Assembly: GCA_009782605.1 (NCBI GenBank)
Contig: WRIR01000004.1
Coordinates: 1-64,000 of the forward strand
Direction: 5' to 3'
Origin: Eggerthellaceae bacterium
GTDB taxonomy: Bacteria > Actinomycetota > Coriobacteriia > Coriobacteriales > Eggerthellaceae
Length of the DNA stretch: 64,000 bases
The notes beneath the pieces are model-generated. The model made no database searches. It saw only the letters and a program-made list of their open reading frames with translations, and was not told the DNA's origin. Positions within the stretch are counted from its first letter, which is position 1. Each line of letters starts with the position of its first letter. Below are positions 1 through 8,435 of the stretch, in pieces. The position numbers were made by a program, and so were the translations under genes.

Positions 1-68
1 GCCGCTGCAGTCAGGCCGCTTTCAAGGAAGGCCTCTGTTATCTGGATTTTCTCTTCCCTTGAATACAT
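1..68 (-). CDS. Partial transposase-like protein (N-terminus only)
   Basis: A leftward ORF starts with ATG at 66-68 behind a good AAAGGAG ribosome site and runs off the left edge. The visible residues (MYSREEKIQITEAFLESG...) resemble the first helix of the helix-turn-helix region of IS3-family OrfA transposases. That is recognition by eye over about 22 residues, so the family is tentative. Upstream, positions 84-125 carry a GTGCGGAC copy and a GGACCGAATCCACGGTCC palindrome, which fits an IS end. The element would then extend left of the window, with its right end in the gap before dxs. Confidence 0.5.
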   Translation of the reverse strand, partial: MYSREEKIQITEAFLESGLTAA

Positions 69-83
69 GGTGCGGACTCCTTT

Positions 84-125
84 CTGGACCGTGGATTCGG
101 TCCAACTTTTTGTCCGCACCCCCCT
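84..125. mobile_element. Probable right end of an IS3-like element
   Basis: Upstream of the partial transposase lie a short GGTCC/GGACC palindrome and the string GGTGCGGACAAAAAGTTGGA (minus strand). GTGCGGA recurs next to the start codon. The position, between a transposase start and an unrelated operon, suits an IS terminal inverted repeat. The partner end is not in the window. Confidence 0.35.
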
Positions 126-176
126 GTCCCATCAACCCTGCCGCACCCCACGGATGACAAGAGGGGGGACTGGCGG

Positions 177-2048
177 CTAGAGGCGCTTCTTGACGGCCTC
201 TGCGATGCCTTTCCCGTCGAGGCCCAGCTCGGCAAGGAGCACTTCCATGCTTCCTTGGGAGACGAATCGGTCGGGGATGCCCAGAACCACGGTCGGCACC
301 TGGATGCCTAGGCGGGCCATTTCCTCAAGCACGCCCTGTCCCGCCCCGCCATTGACGACGCCTTCCTCGACTGTAGCAACCAGCTTCATGCCGGCCGTTG
401 CCCTGATTGCCTCGCGGTCGAGAGGTTTCACCCAACGCATGTCGACGACACGGGCACCGATGCCCTGTTCACCCAGCAGCTCAGCGGCCTCACGGGCAGG
501 CGCGACCATGCGGCCGAAGGCAAGGAGCGCGACGTCCTTCCCCTTCCGGACGACTTTGCCCTTCCCGGTTTTTAGAACCTCGGGCACTTCGGGCAGGGCA
601 ACACCGGTCGCCTCGCCACGCGGGTAGCGGACCACAAAGGGCCCGGGCTTTACAAGCGCCGTGTGGAGCGCATGCACCAGTTCGGCTTCGTTGGAGGGGG
701 CTATCACCCTCATATTCGGGATCATACGGGCATACACCAGGTCGAACACGCCGTGGTGCGTGGGGCCGTCGTCCCCGACCAAGCCCGCGCGGTCGAGGCA
801 GAACACCACCGGGAGATCGGAGAGGGCGTTGTCGATTATCAGCTGGTCGACGGCACGTTGCATGAATGTGGAATAGATCGCGACGACCGGCTTCTTCCCG
901 CCCAGCGCGAGGCCTGCGGCCATGCCGACCGCATGGCCCTCCGCGATGCCAACGTCGACAAAGCGGTCGGGGTGGGCCTCGGCAAAACCCGCCAGCCCAG
1001 TCCCGTCCTTCATGGCGGCCGTGATTGCAACGATATCTTGATCAGCTGCCGCCTCGGCCATCAAGGCATCCGAGAACACCTTCGTGTAGGTTGGTGCCTT
1101 GGCCGCCTGCTTGATGACGGCGCCTGTTGCGATGTCGTAGGGGCCGACTCCGTGGAACACCTCGGGGGAACGCTCCGCGTGCTCGTAGCCGGTGCCCTTC
1201 CGCGTGACGACATGGACGAGTATCGGACCGTCCGTGTGCATGACCTTCTCGAATATCTCCCGCAGAGCAGCAATGTTGTGCCCGTCGATGGGGGCCGTGC
1301 ACATGATGCCCAGCTGTTCGAATATCATCGTCCGGGGGATGACGAGCTGCTTCATCGAGCCCCTCACGTTGCGCCCGAGGGAAACGAGCTGCTTGCCGAC
1401 GCGGCCGCGCCTCGTCAGCATCTCTTGCAGGGAGTCTCGTGTCTGCCGGTACTGGTCGGAGGCGCGCATATAACCGAAATGCCTCATCAGGGCACCGACG
1501 TTGCGAGATATCGACATCTCGTTGTCGTTGAGGACGATAATCATCCGGCTTTGCTCGTGCCCGATGTGGTTCAGCGCCTCGAAAGCCATGCCGCCGGCAA
1601 GCGCGGCATCCCCGATGACCGCGACGATGTTCTCATCGCTTCCCCGCAGGTCACGCGCTTTCGCGAGCCCCAGGGCAACCGACAGCGAATCGGAGGCGTG
1701 TCCCGAGGGATGCACGTCATGGGGACTCTCCTCGGGCTTCGTGAACCCCGATATGCCGCCATAAGTGCGCAGCGTGTCGAACTCCTGGAGCCGCCCGGTC
1801 AGTATCTTGTGGGCGTAGGCCTGGTGCCCCACGTCGAAGACGATCCGGTCGGTCGGGCTGTTGAAGAGGGAATGCAGCGCGACGATGATCTCGACGGCTC
1901 CCAGGCTTGAGGCGACATGCCCGCCTGTCTTCGCCGTGACCGACACGATTTCCTCGCGTATCTCGCAGGCAACGATCTCAAGCTCGTCGTTGCTGAGGTG
2001 TTGCAGGTCCTGGGGGGAGCTCAGTATGTCGATAATCCGCTGCGTCAT
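177..2048 (-). CDS. dxs: 1-deoxy-D-xylulose-5-phosphate synthase
   Basis: Thiamine-diphosphate enzyme joining pyruvate and glyceraldehyde-3-phosphate, the first step of the MEP isoprenoid pathway. At 623 aa it has the usual family length. Visible hallmarks are GGHVASSLG near residue 42, DVGHQAYAHK near 72, the ThDP/Mg motif GDAALAGGMAFEALN at about 146-160 with NDNEMSIS at 174-181, then the transketolase Pyr domain (GIAEGHAVGMAAG, YSTFMQRAVDQ) and a C-terminal transketolase domain. The ATG overlaps the xseB stop as ATGA, so it is translationally coupled as the last gene of a six-gene leftward operon. It is a likely source of precursor for the polyprenyl synthase at 48270-49322. Confidence 0.96.
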   Translation of the reverse strand: MTQRIIDILSSPQDLQHLSNDELEIVACEIREEIVSVTAKTGGHVASSLGAVEIIVALHSLFNSPTDRIVFDVGHQAYAHKILTGRLQEFDTLRTYGGISGFTKPEESPHDVHPSGHASDSLSVALGLAKARDLRGSDENIVAVIGDAALAGGMAFEALNHIGHEQSRMIIVLNDNEMSISRNVGALMRHFGYMRASDQYRQTRDSLQEMLTRRGRVGKQLVSLGRNVRGSMKQLVIPRTMIFEQLGIMCTAPIDGHNIAALREIFEKVMHTDGPILVHVVTRKGTGYEHAERSPEVFHGVGPYDIATGAVIKQAAKAPTYTKVFSDALMAEAAADQDIVAITAAMKDGTGLAGFAEAHPDRFVDVGIAEGHAVGMAAGLALGGKKPVVAIYSTFMQRAVDQLIIDNALSDLPVVFCLDRAGLVGDDGPTHHGVFDLVYARMIPNMRVIAPSNEAELVHALHTALVKPGPFVVRYPRGEATGVALPEVPEVLKTGKGKVVRKGKDVALLAFGRMVAPAREAAELLGEQGIGARVVDMRWVKPLDREAIRATAGMKLVATVEEGVVNGGAGQGVLEEMARLGIQVPTVVLGIPDRFVSQGSMEVLLAELGLDGKGIAEAVKKRL

Positions 2049-2461
2049 GACGGCGCCTGGTGTCCGTCGCGGGACTCTGCGGGCGCAGCAGCCGGCCCGT
2101 CGCCCGGCCCGTCGCCTGGCTCGTCGGCCGCCCCATCGCCCGGCCCTTCGCCCGGCGCATCCGTCGGTGCGTCCGTATCCACAGGTGTCCCGGCCTCGCT
2201 CATCTCCGTCGGAGTACCTACGGACGCAGGCCCCTCGAAGGTGTCGGCAAGCACCTCGGCATGCTCCTCAAAAACCGCGGCTATCTGTGATTCGGCGATA
2301 TCTTCCTCAAGGAGGTTGCTCACTTGAAGCCCCAGTTTGACGGCCTCTTCATACAGGTCGAGCGCGTCGTCGAGCGAGATGCCCTCGTCGCTGACCGCCT
2401 CGACTATCTCGTCGAGGCGTTCCTTCACCGACTCATAGCTTGCGCTGTCTTTATTTTCCAT
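2045..2461 (-). CDS. xseB: Exodeoxyribonuclease VII small subunit with disordered tail
   Basis: Small subunit of the single-strand nuclease ExoVII. The core (SYESVKERLDEIVEAVSDEGISLDDALDLYEEAVKL) matches the family. After residue about 75 comes an unusual tail rich in Gly, Asp, Pro and Ala with GDGPGDGP-type repeats, nearly doubling the usual length of about 70-80 aa. The start is taken at ATG 2459-2461, preceded by GAGGAAGG at good spacing. An in-frame TTG at 2476 is less likely. It overlaps nusB upstream and dxs downstream. No large subunit xseA is visible in the window. Confidence 0.85.
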   Translation of the reverse strand: MENKDSASYESVKERLDEIVEAVSDEGISLDDALDLYEEAVKLGLQVSNLLEEDIAESQIAAVFEEHAEVLADTFEGPASVGTPTEMSEAGTPVDTDAPTDAPGEGPGDGAADEPGDGPGDGPAAAPAESRDGHQAPS

Positions 2462-2885
2462 GGCTGCCTTCCTCAAGGGTCTTGGCGATGCGGCCTAACA
2501 CCCCGTTCACGAACCGGGGGGACTCGTCCTCCCCGCCGAAATCCTTTGCCAGCTCGACGGCTTCGTTGATGGAGACCGACAGCGGCACGTCCTCGACATG
2601 GAGCATCTCGTACACCGCAAGCCGCAGGATGGACCTGTCCACGATGGGCATGCGCTCAAGCGCCCAGTTCTCCGAGGTGTTCTTCAGGTAGTCGTCAATG
2701 CTTTCCCGGTGTGCCTGCACCCCGGCAAGGAGGGCCAGCGCGTAGTTATCGAGGATCCCCGCCTCGTCGATATGCTGTTCGCCTGCGGCAATATTTGACG
2801 GCGGCTCTTCGAGCACCTCGCTTTGGTAGAGCACCTGCAGGGCGCAACGGCGAGCCGACGTGCGTTCGTGTCGTTTGGCGGGCAT
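2451..2885 (-). CDS. nusB: Transcription antitermination factor NusB
   Basis: NusB binds boxA RNA with S10 in rRNA antitermination. The 144-aa sequence opens with the basic RTSARRCALQVLYQSEV segment typical of NusB and ends with INEAVELAKDFGGEDESPRF, the family's C-terminal signature. It sits between asp23 and xseB in the leftward operon and overlaps xseB by a few bases. No strong ribosome site is seen before its ATG, which suggests coupling from upstream. Confidence 0.94.
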   Translation of the reverse strand: MPAKRHERTSARRCALQVLYQSEVLEEPPSNIAAGEQHIDEAGILDNYALALLAGVQAHRESIDDYLKNTSENWALERMPIVDRSILRLAVYEMLHVEDVPLSVSINEAVELAKDFGGEDESPRFVNGVLGRIAKTLEEGSHGK

Positions 2886-2911
2886 GGAAAGGTCAGGCTT
2901 CGGTCGAGGGG

Positions 2912-3262
2912 TCAGCTGCCGAACTGGATGCCGTCGACATAGACATCGACGCTTGAGACGGGGATACCCACCTGGCTTGCCACGGCATCCGCGACTGAGC
3001 TGCGAATGCCCGACGCCACGTCAGGCAGCGAGGACCCGTATGCGACGTCGATCCTGACCGAGACATGCAGCTTGTCGTCGTCGGTCACCTCGATGTCGAC
3101 ACCCTGCGTCGTGTTCCGGGTTCCGAACATCGAACGGAAATTGCCCACGCCCGACGAGCCGACCGTAGCAACCCCCTCGACCTCCTGTGCGGCTATCGAC
3201 ACGATAGTCTCCACGACGCCCGGCGCAAGCGCCATCCCGTCAATGTTGAGGTTGGTCATCAT
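2912..3262 (-). CDS. Asp23/Gls24-family envelope stress protein
   Basis: 116 aa with the Asp23 layout: [29 protein letters not shown] at the start and a beta-rich middle ending [26 protein letters not shown]. Family members are membrane-associated or cytoplasmic envelope-stress proteins, and in actinobacteria and firmicutes they commonly lie in accC-nusB clusters, as here. The start ATG overlaps the accC stop as ATGA, with GGGAGA before it. A second ATG follows immediately. Confidence 0.88.
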   Translation of the reverse strand: MMTNLNIDGMALAPGVVETIVSIAAQEVEGVATVGSSGVGNFRSMFGTRNTTQGVDIEVTDDDKLHVSVRIDVAYGSSLPDVASGIRSSVADAVASQVGIPVSSVDVYVDGIQFGS

Positions 3263-4608
3263 ATGTCTCCCATCTGCGTTTCAAGGAAGTCGGTTGAAAA
3301 CACGCCTTTGTTGAACGCCTCGTTCTCTAACACCTTGAGGTGGAAGGGAATGGTCGTCGCAATCCCCTCTATCTTGAACTCCTGCAGCGCACGCCTGCCC
3401 CGGGCAATGGCCTCTTCGCGGTCCTGCCCGTACACGACGAGCTTTGCCACCAGGGAGTCGTAGAAAGGCGATATCCTCGAACCTGCTTGCACGTAGCTTT
3501 CCACACGAACCCCCGGGCCGGAAGGGGCCTCGAAGGCGGTGATCGTGCCAGGGCAGGGCCTGAAGTCGTGGGCGGGGTCCTCGGCGTTGACCCGGAACTC
3601 TATGGAGTGGCCCTGGGGCGCGAAGGGCGCCCGGGCCGCACACGAGATGGCCTCGCCAGATGCGATGCGCAGCTGCTCCTTGACGATGTCGGTGTTCGTC
3701 ACCTGTTCGGTCACGGGGTGCTCGACCTGGATGCGGGTATTCATCTCCATGAAGTAGAAATGCCCGCCCTCGTCAAGCAGGAACTCGACCGTGCCGGCGT
3801 TCTTGTAATCGGTGGCCCGAACCGCCTTGATCGCCGCAAGGCCCATCGAGCGGCGGATGGCGTTGGTCAGCGCCGGGCTCGGCGCCTCCTCGATGAGCTT
3901 TTGGTGGCGCCGTTGGATGGAACAGTCCCGCTCGCACAGCGATATGCTGTTGCCGAGGTCGTCGGCAAGCACCTGTATCTCCACGTGCCGGGGGCGCAGC
4001 ACCAGCTTTTCGATATAGACGCCGTCGTTGCCGAAGGCGGCCCCGGCCTCAAGCCGGGCTGCCTTGTACTGGGGTTCCAGTTCCTCGGCGCTGTGCACCT
4101 CGCGCATGCCCTTGCCGCCGCCGCCAGCAGTCGCCTTTATCAGCACGGGGAAGCCGGCCCGCTTGGCGAAGGCCTGGGCCTCCTCAACCGTGTCGACGCA
4201 GCCGTCGCTTCCCGGGACAGTGGGCACGCCGCAGCGCTTCATGGTCTCGCGCGCCTCGCTCTTGTCGCCCATCTGCTCGATGCTCTCAGGCGCCGGTCCG
4301 ATGAAGACGATGTTGTTTTCGGCGCAGGCCCGGGCAAAGTCGGCGTTCTCGGCCAGGAAACCATAGCCGGGGTGTATCGCATCGGCCTGCGTGTTGAGGG
4401 CCGCCGCAATGATGCTGGGGACGACCAGGTAGCTTTGGGAGGCAGGCGCGGGGCCGATACACACCGCCTCGTCGGCGTAATGCACCGGGTAGGTGTCGGC
4501 GTCCTCGGTCGAATAGACCGCGACCGTCTTGACGCCCAGCTCCCTGCAGGCGCGCATGACCCGCAGGGCTATCTCGCCGCGGTTTGCGACCAGCACCTTG
4601 CTAAACAT
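3259..4608 (-). CDS. accC: Biotin carboxylase subunit
   Basis: ATP-dependent carboxylation of the biotin carrier. About 449 aa, the standard AccC length. It opens [21 protein letters not shown]; the glycine-rich ATP loop ([14 protein letters not shown]), the [14 protein letters not shown] motif and the C-terminal biotin carboxylase domain are all present. The ATG (4606-4608) overlaps the stop of the upstream gene by one base (TAATG), so the two are coupled and probably form one enzyme. An in-frame upstream extension to 4701 lies inside the previous gene and is not used. The partner has a pyruvate-carboxylase-type carboxyltransferase, so this subunit may serve pyruvate carboxylase rather than, or as well as, acetyl-CoA carboxylase. 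Confidence 0.93.
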   Translation of the reverse strand: MFSKVLVANRGEIALRVMRACRELGVKTVAVYSTEDADTYPVHYADEAVCIGPAPASQSYLVVPSIIAAALNTQADAIHPGYGFLAENADFARACAENNIVFIGPAPESIEQMGDKSEARETMKRCGVPTVPGSDGCVDTVEEAQAFAKRAGFPVLIKATAGGGGKGMREVHSAEELEPQYKAARLEAGAAFGNDGVYIEKLVLRPRHVEIQVLADDLGNSISLCERDCSIQRRHQKLIEEAPSPALTNAIRRSMGLAAIKAVRATDYKNAGTVEFLLDEGGHFYFMEMNTRIQVEHPVTEQVTNTDIVKEQLRIASGEAISCAARAPFAPQGHSIEFRVNAEDPAHDFRPCPGTITAFEAPSGPGVRVESYVQAGSRISPFYDSLVAKLVVYGQDREEAIARGRRALQEFKIEGIATTIPFHLKVLENEAFNKGVFSTDFLETQMGDI

Positions 4609-6518
4609 TACGCGGTCTCCGGCGCAGGCGCGGGCGCCCCGAAGGGCTCGAGGTAGAAGAGCACGGTGCCGAACTCCACCGGCGTCGCATCCTCGAGGCA
4701 AACCTCGCGGATGGTGCCGATCTCTTCAGAGGTTATCTCGTTCATCAGCTTCATCGCTTCGACGATACACAGGGTCTGGGTCGCCGTCACATCATCCCCC
4801 ACCTGCACGAAGGGGGGCTCCCCGGGGGCCGGGGACGAATAGAAGGTGCCGACCATCGGCGCGATGACGGCCTTCCAGTGCGGCGGGCGGTCTGCGCCCT
4901 CGTCGTCGGCAGCCGCCGGGGCCTCGTCCTTTGCGGCGCCAGGGGCGGCCGCGCCGGCGGCTTCCCCTGCCGGGGCTGCAAAGGCCACCGGGAGGGCGCC
5001 GTCGGCAATCACCGCGCTCGGCATACGAACCGAGATGCGGGTCCCCTCTTCTTCCACGACGATCTCGCCGACGCCGCTTTCCTCGGCGACGCGCACGAGC
5101 TCACGAATCTGATTGATGTCCACGTAATCATCCTCCTTGGTATGGCTCGACTCCTGCTCCATGAGGAAGTCGACCTTCTCTGACGTGCGGTGCTTGCTCA
5201 AATAGGTGCGCGCCTCGTTCGGGAAGAGCGCGTACATGAGGACGTCCTCCTCGGTCTTCGCCAAATCGCCTATCTCGTTCTTCATCTGCTCGTAGGTCGT
5301 GGTGACCAGCGAGCCGGGCGCGATATCGGGAGGCAAGACGTCGGAGTCGCCCACGACCTTCTTGACTATCTCCTTGTCCATGGGACCGGGCGCCTTGCCG
5401 TAGTATCCGCAGATGTAGTCCTTCATCTCCTTGGAGACGACGCTCCAGCGCTTGCCGGTGATGACGTTGAACACCGCCTGTGTGCCCACTATCTGGGACA
5501 TCGGGGTGACGAGCGGCGGGTAGCCCACCTCGGCGCGGACCTTCGGTATCTCCTTCATGACCTCTTCGAGGCGGTTGCTGGCGTTTTGCACCTCCAGCTG
5601 GGAGACCAGGTTGCTCATCATGCCGCCGGGCACCTGGTGCGAGTAGACCTGCATGTGGATGAGCGAGGAAACGCCGCGCTTGTAGTGGCCGCGGCTGCGG
5701 ACCTCTTCCCAGTATTCGGCGATCTCGAAAAGGAGCTCCAGGTCGAGCCCCGTGTCGTAGCTGCTCTCCTGCAGCGCCGCGACGATCATCTCGACCGCCG
5801 GGTGGCTGTTGCCGAAAGCGAGCGGCGCGTGGGCCGTGTCCGCGATGGCGGCGCCGGCCTCGGCCGCCTTCAGGATGTTCGCCGGGGCCATGCCGCCGAC
5901 ATAGTGGCAGTGGATGTGGACGGGCAGGCCGATCTCGGCGTTGAAGGCCTTCACCATGCGTTCGGTGCGGTAGGGTGTGAGCATACCCGCCATGTCCTTG
6001 ATGCAGATGGAGTCGGCCCCGAGGTTCTTCAGGGACTGACCGTACTCAAGATAGCTGTCAAGCGTGTGCACCGGGGACATGGTATAGGAGATAGCGCCCT
6101 CGAAGTGCCCGCCGTGCTCCTTGATGGCGTCGGCGTTGTCGACGACGTTTCTGATGTCGTTTAAGGCATCGAAGACGCGGAAGACCTCGATGCCGTTTCT
6201 GTGTGCTGTCTTGATGAAGTGGTTCACTATCTCGCGGGAGTAGTGCTTGTAGCCCACGAGGTTCTGGCCTCGGGAAAGCATGGAAAGCGGCGTGTTCGGC
6301 GTCTTCGCCTTGATAGAGCGGAGGCGTTCCCACGGGTTCTCGTCGAGGAAACGCAGGGAGGTGTCGAAGGTCGCACCGCCCCAGGCCTCGATCGCCCAAT
6401 ACCCGACGCGGTCCATCTTCGGCAGGATTGGAAGCATGTCGCCTATCTGCATACGCGTGGCCCAAAGGCTTTGCTGCCCGTCCCGGATGGTGGTATCCAT
6501 TATTTGAAGTCTCGGCAT
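4608..6518 (-). CDS. Pyruvate/oxaloacetate-type carboxyltransferase fused to an AccB-like biotin carrier
   Basis: 636 aa. The N-terminal part is a pyruvate carboxylase B / oxaloacetate decarboxylase alpha / transcarboxylase 5S domain: [30 protein letters not shown] with the active-site Lys, and the metal-binding HIHCHYVGG. From about residue 465 the sequence changes to an AccB-type N-terminus ([19 protein letters not shown]), then an Ala/Pro linker (about 505-545) and a biotinyl domain with EAMKLMNEI (biotin Lys about 590). With accC next to it this should make a two-subunit biotin carboxylase, most simply anaplerotic pyruvate carboxylase. No membrane beta subunit for Na+ export is present. 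The start has GAAGGGGGCG upstream. It is the first gene of the operon, about 150 nt downstream of a TTGGTT-18-TATAAT promoter. Confidence 0.9.
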   Translation of the reverse strand: MPRLQIMDTTIRDGQQSLWATRMQIGDMLPILPKMDRVGYWAIEAWGGATFDTSLRFLDENPWERLRSIKAKTPNTPLSMLSRGQNLVGYKHYSREIVNHFIKTAHRNGIEVFRVFDALNDIRNVVDNADAIKEHGGHFEGAISYTMSPVHTLDSYLEYGQSLKNLGADSICIKDMAGMLTPYRTERMVKAFNAEIGLPVHIHCHYVGGMAPANILKAAEAGAAIADTAHAPLAFGNSHPAVEMIVAALQESSYDTGLDLELLFEIAEYWEEVRSRGHYKRGVSSLIHMQVYSHQVPGGMMSNLVSQLEVQNASNRLEEVMKEIPKVRAEVGYPPLVTPMSQIVGTQAVFNVITGKRWSVVSKEMKDYICGYYGKAPGPMDKEIVKKVVGDSDVLPPDIAPGSLVTTTYEQMKNEIGDLAKTEEDVLMYALFPNEARTYLSKHRTSEKVDFLMEQESSHTKEDDYVDINQIRELVRVAEESGVGEIVVEEEGTRISVRMPSAVIADGALPVAFAAPAGEAAGAAAPGAAKDEAPAAADDEGADRPPHWKAVIAPMVGTFYSSPAPGEPPFVQVGDDVTATQTLCIVEAMKLMNEITSEEIGTIREVCLEDATPVEFGTVLFYLEPFGAPAPAPETA

Positions 6519-6677
6519 GATCTCACGCCCCCTTCATTCGTTACAGTCAAAGAACATACCTTCATGCTTGAACAGGGCAAACCCTTTTCAGGACTACTCT
6601 TTATGCAGGAATGCGGGGACGTATGTACCGACGTGCCCAACCCGGAATCGGCGCTGCGTGCAAAAAGGTAATACGAC

Positions 6678-6707
6678 ATTATATAAGAAGGTTGCACGGC
6701 AAACCAA
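6678..6707 (-). promoter_or_regulatory. Promoter of the carboxylase-dxs operon
   Basis: On the minus strand, TTGGTT (6702-6707) and a perfect TATAAT (6678-6683) are separated by 18 bp. A start near 6671 would give a leader of about 150 nt before the carboxyltransferase ATG at 6518. This is the best sigma-70-like site seen in the 1-kb gap. Confidence 0.6.
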
Positions 6708-6832
6708 AAGTCGATATGAATTTCACGGATTCGCGGATATTCGCAGATATGGAATGTGCCGACCCCCTAGCTGTCGGCACATCCCATCACACCCACTTGT
6801 TCTTTCGCTCCTTGTGAAAGGGCTCCCGAAAG

Positions 6833-6931
6833 CCATCCCGGCGCACCCCTAGCACACCGGGATGGAGGCACCGGCGCACCCCGAGCGCGGCGGTACCTGG
6901 ATACCGGCGCACCCCTAGCACACCGGTACCC
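6833..6931 (-). repeat. Three tandem hairpins with a conserved loop
   Basis: Three stem-loops follow each other: 6833-6865 (perfect 9-bp stem), 6866-6898 (8-bp stem, one non-Watson-Crick pair) and 6899-6931 (9-bp stem, one such pair). Loops 1 and 3 are identical (minus strand TGTGCTAGGGGTGCG) and loop 2 shares GGGGTGCG. The stem sequences differ (CCATCCCGG, AGGCACCG, GGATACCGG) while staying paired. Read as minus-strand RNA, both odd pairs become G-U wobbles, which points to a leftward transcript. No protein-coding frame is credible here. The function is unknown. Confidence 0.6.
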
Positions 6932-7062
6932 GCCCTCGGGCCCTGCAGGCTTGGCGCCGCTCTACCTCCACACGCATCGCGGCACCAAGGCCTGCAAGGA
7001 CGCTGCCACAAAGGCGGCAAAGCTATTCGGTTTGAAAGATTTTGGATTATCGGTTCTTGGCA

Positions 7063-7086
7063 TAAAAAATGCCGCCCGGTGGCGGC
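7063..7086 (-). terminator. Intrinsic terminator of the riboswitch
   Basis: On the minus strand, GCCGCC-ACCG-GGCGGC (7071-7086) is followed by A and six T (7064-7070). It lies about 80 nt downstream of the c-di-GMP aptamer, as expected for an expression platform. Confidence 0.75.
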
Positions 7087-7159
7087 CTGAGAGGAAGCCT
7101 CTTCGCGTTCACCGTTTCCAAAACCTTTAATCCAGTTAGGAAAGAGTGAGTCCCCCGAA

Positions 7160-7252
7160 GGAATTTCCCTCATCTTTGCAACTGGCTGCCTTTCCGTTTC
7201 CGGGGAAGGCCCTATAGCTTTGCGCCGCTGCCTTTCGACAGGTTTGCCCATT
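7160..7252 (-). ncRNA. Cyclic di-GMP-I (GEMM) riboswitch aptamer
   Basis: Read leftward, the sequence carries the GEMM-I landmarks in order: GGGCAAACC, a P2 stem CUGUC/GGCAG closed by a GAAA tetraloop, the joining string GGCGCAAAGC (consensus GACGCAAAGC), a P3 stem (GCCUUCC/GGAAAGGC with one bulge), then GGCAGCCAGUUGC closing P1 with GGCAA. A promoter lies upstream and a terminator downstream. The next leftward gene is the carboxyltransferase 550 nt on, and no small gene intervenes, so the regulated gene is unclear. Recognition is by pattern; no covariance search was run. Confidence 0.75.
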
Positions 7253-7267
7253 TCTTTTTAAGGTGCG

Positions 7268-7285
7268 TGTCAACCCTTGTTGACA
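7268..7285. promoter_or_regulatory. Operator-like palindrome at the riboswitch promoter
   Basis: A perfect 7-bp inverted repeat, TGTCAAC-CCTT-GTTGACA, placed at the predicted transcription start of the leftward riboswitch transcript. Its position suits a repressor site. The same GTTGACA/TGTCAAC words also form the ends of the RAYT-linked palindromes, so it could instead be a repeat fragment. Confidence 0.4.
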
Positions 7286-7291
7286 GTGCAC

Positions 7292-7320
7292 ACCATACTC
7301 CCTTTCACAGGCGAATGCAA
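7292..7320 (-). promoter_or_regulatory. Promoter upstream of the c-di-GMP riboswitch
   Basis: Minus strand TTGCAT (7315-7320), 17-bp spacer, TATGGT (7292-7297). The predicted start near 7285 is about 35 nt upstream of the aptamer. Confidence 0.5.
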
Positions 7321-7541
7321 GGCTTTTCCCAAAAAAATTTTCTGGTGTTTTCCAGCGCTTATGGCCTGTTGCCGACTTTAGGCGGCCAGGAGTCCTCCCC
7401 TGAAATCCCGCGTATCGACCCCAGTGAATCAAAGCCTTTTAGGATGAGAAATAGTGCATAATCCTGGCGGCTTATGACGTTTCGGGATTATGGTAGAATG
7501 GGCCGGAGAGGCACACGAGCGCTCCGAGGGGTTTACAGGCT

Positions 7542-8303
7542 ATGAAAAAAAACATTACGGAAAACCCCTCCCCTCCCCGACGATTAGTGCGTATCCGAAG
7601 GGCCGCGTCGATGCTGCTGGCGGCCGTCGGGCTGCTGGCGGCCATAGAGGCGGTGTCGCTGGTTGCATCGGTGGTGTCAGGCGGCGGGCGCGGCGGCCCC
7701 TCGGTGCCTGTCGGCGAGGGTGCCCCGGCAGGAGCCATCCGGCCAGGAGCCGAGACCGTACCCGAGATCACTCCCCTTTTCGCGACGCCCGACATCCCCA
7801 GCTGGGTGTTCCTGGTCGCCGCCTTGGGCATACTGGGGGCCGCCCTCCTGGGCTATGCGGGAATCAAGACGCTCTCACGGCTGCCCCGGGGCGGAAAACC
7901 CGCGGGCCGCACGGCTGACGGCGGAGAGACCGAGGGCGTTGAGGACGGGGATACCGAAGACGAGGTGCCTGAGGGCGAAGCGCTCGACAGCGAAGGGATC
8001 AGCGGCTGGGAGGTGGCCGACGGCTGGGAGGCTGGCGATGGGGAGGTTGGGAGCGAGGGGGCTGGCGGGGAAGCGCCCGGCAGCCGGAAGGTTGACGGCA
8101 CGGTGGCCGAGAGCGAGGAAGCTGGCGGCCGGGAGGTTGACGACAGCGAAAGGGCTGGTGGCAGGGAGGCTATCGGCAGGGCTCCCGGAGGCACGAGGCA
8201 CGGCAAGGCGAGACACAGCAGCAGAGAGCTCAGCAAGGTCCCCGATAGACCCGCTGTAAGCAGAGGAAAGCACGCACGCAAGGGCCGCCACGAAAAGATA
8301 TGA
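7542..8303 (+). CDS. Two-pass membrane protein with repetitive Gly/Glu-rich tail, function unknown
   Basis: 253 aa; I do not recognise the family. Two hydrophobic segments lie at about residues 20-45 (after a basic N-terminus) and 86-108, then from about 115 a long, low-complexity hydrophilic region built from variants of GWEVADGWEAGDGEVG and EEAGGREVDD, ending in a basic His/Lys/Arg stretch (SRGKHARKGRHEKI). The tail is acidic then basic and is likely to be disordered. GAGGGG lies 13 nt before the ATG. It is transcribed away from the riboswitch region and followed at once by the RAYT palindrome. The coding repeats make slippage or recombination likely. Confidence 0.6.
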   Translation: MKKNITENPSPPRRLVRIRRAASMLLAAVGLLAAIEAVSLVASVVSGGGRGGPSVPVGEGAPAGAIRPGAETVPEITPLFATPDIPSWVFLVAALGILGAALLGYAGIKTLSRLPRGGKPAGRTADGGETEGVEDGDTEDEVPEGEALDSEGISGWEVADGWEAGDGEVGSEGAGGEAPGSRKVDGTVAESEEAGGREVDDSERAGGREAIGRAPGGTRHGKARHSSRELSKVPDRPAVSRGKHARKGRHEKI

Positions 8304-8315
8304 TGTAAAGGTAGG

Positions 8316-8435
8316 TGACAAGGGAAAGTTTGACAAGGGGACGGGGCGTTTGTCAACTTTCGGGACGTTCGGGGACAAGTATGCCTGTCAAAAGTTGACA
8401 AACGCCCCGTCCCCTTGTCAAACTTTCCCTTGTCA
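8316..8435. repeat. REP-like palindrome, left flank of RAYT
   Basis: A perfect 45-bp inverted repeat (8316-8360 against 8391-8435) surrounds a 30-nt loop. The inner arm contains TGACAAGGGGACGGGGCG and TTTGTCAAC. The outermost three bases of the right arm are the stop codon of the RAYT gene. The loop is the reverse complement of the loop of the right-flank palindrome at 9263-9358, so the two elements lie in opposite orientation. Outside the common core this copy carries an extra TGACAAGGGAAAGTT arm extension. Confidence 0.9.

Noticed and set aside
190-1910. Long rightward frames opposite dxs
   Set aside because: High-GC antisense shadows of dxs with no ribosome sites or family features. The same applies to the long frames opposite relA, recJ, aspS, feoB and the giant surface gene.
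6833-6931. Resemblance of CTAGGGGTGC in the hairpin loops to the TPP riboswitch (THI box)
   Set aside because: The word lies in isolated hairpin loops. The CTGAGA partner and P2-P5 architecture are absent.
6787-7251. Leftward 154-codon reading frame across the gap upstream of the carboxylase operon
   Set aside because: It runs straight through the riboswitch aptamer, terminator and hairpin array. Its repeated GVRR peptides are just the translated hairpin loops.
7269-7274. TTGACA in the palindrome as the -35 of the riboswitch promoter
   Set aside because: No -10-like sequence lies 16-19 bp downstream on either strand. TTGCAT-17-TATGGT just upstream is better.
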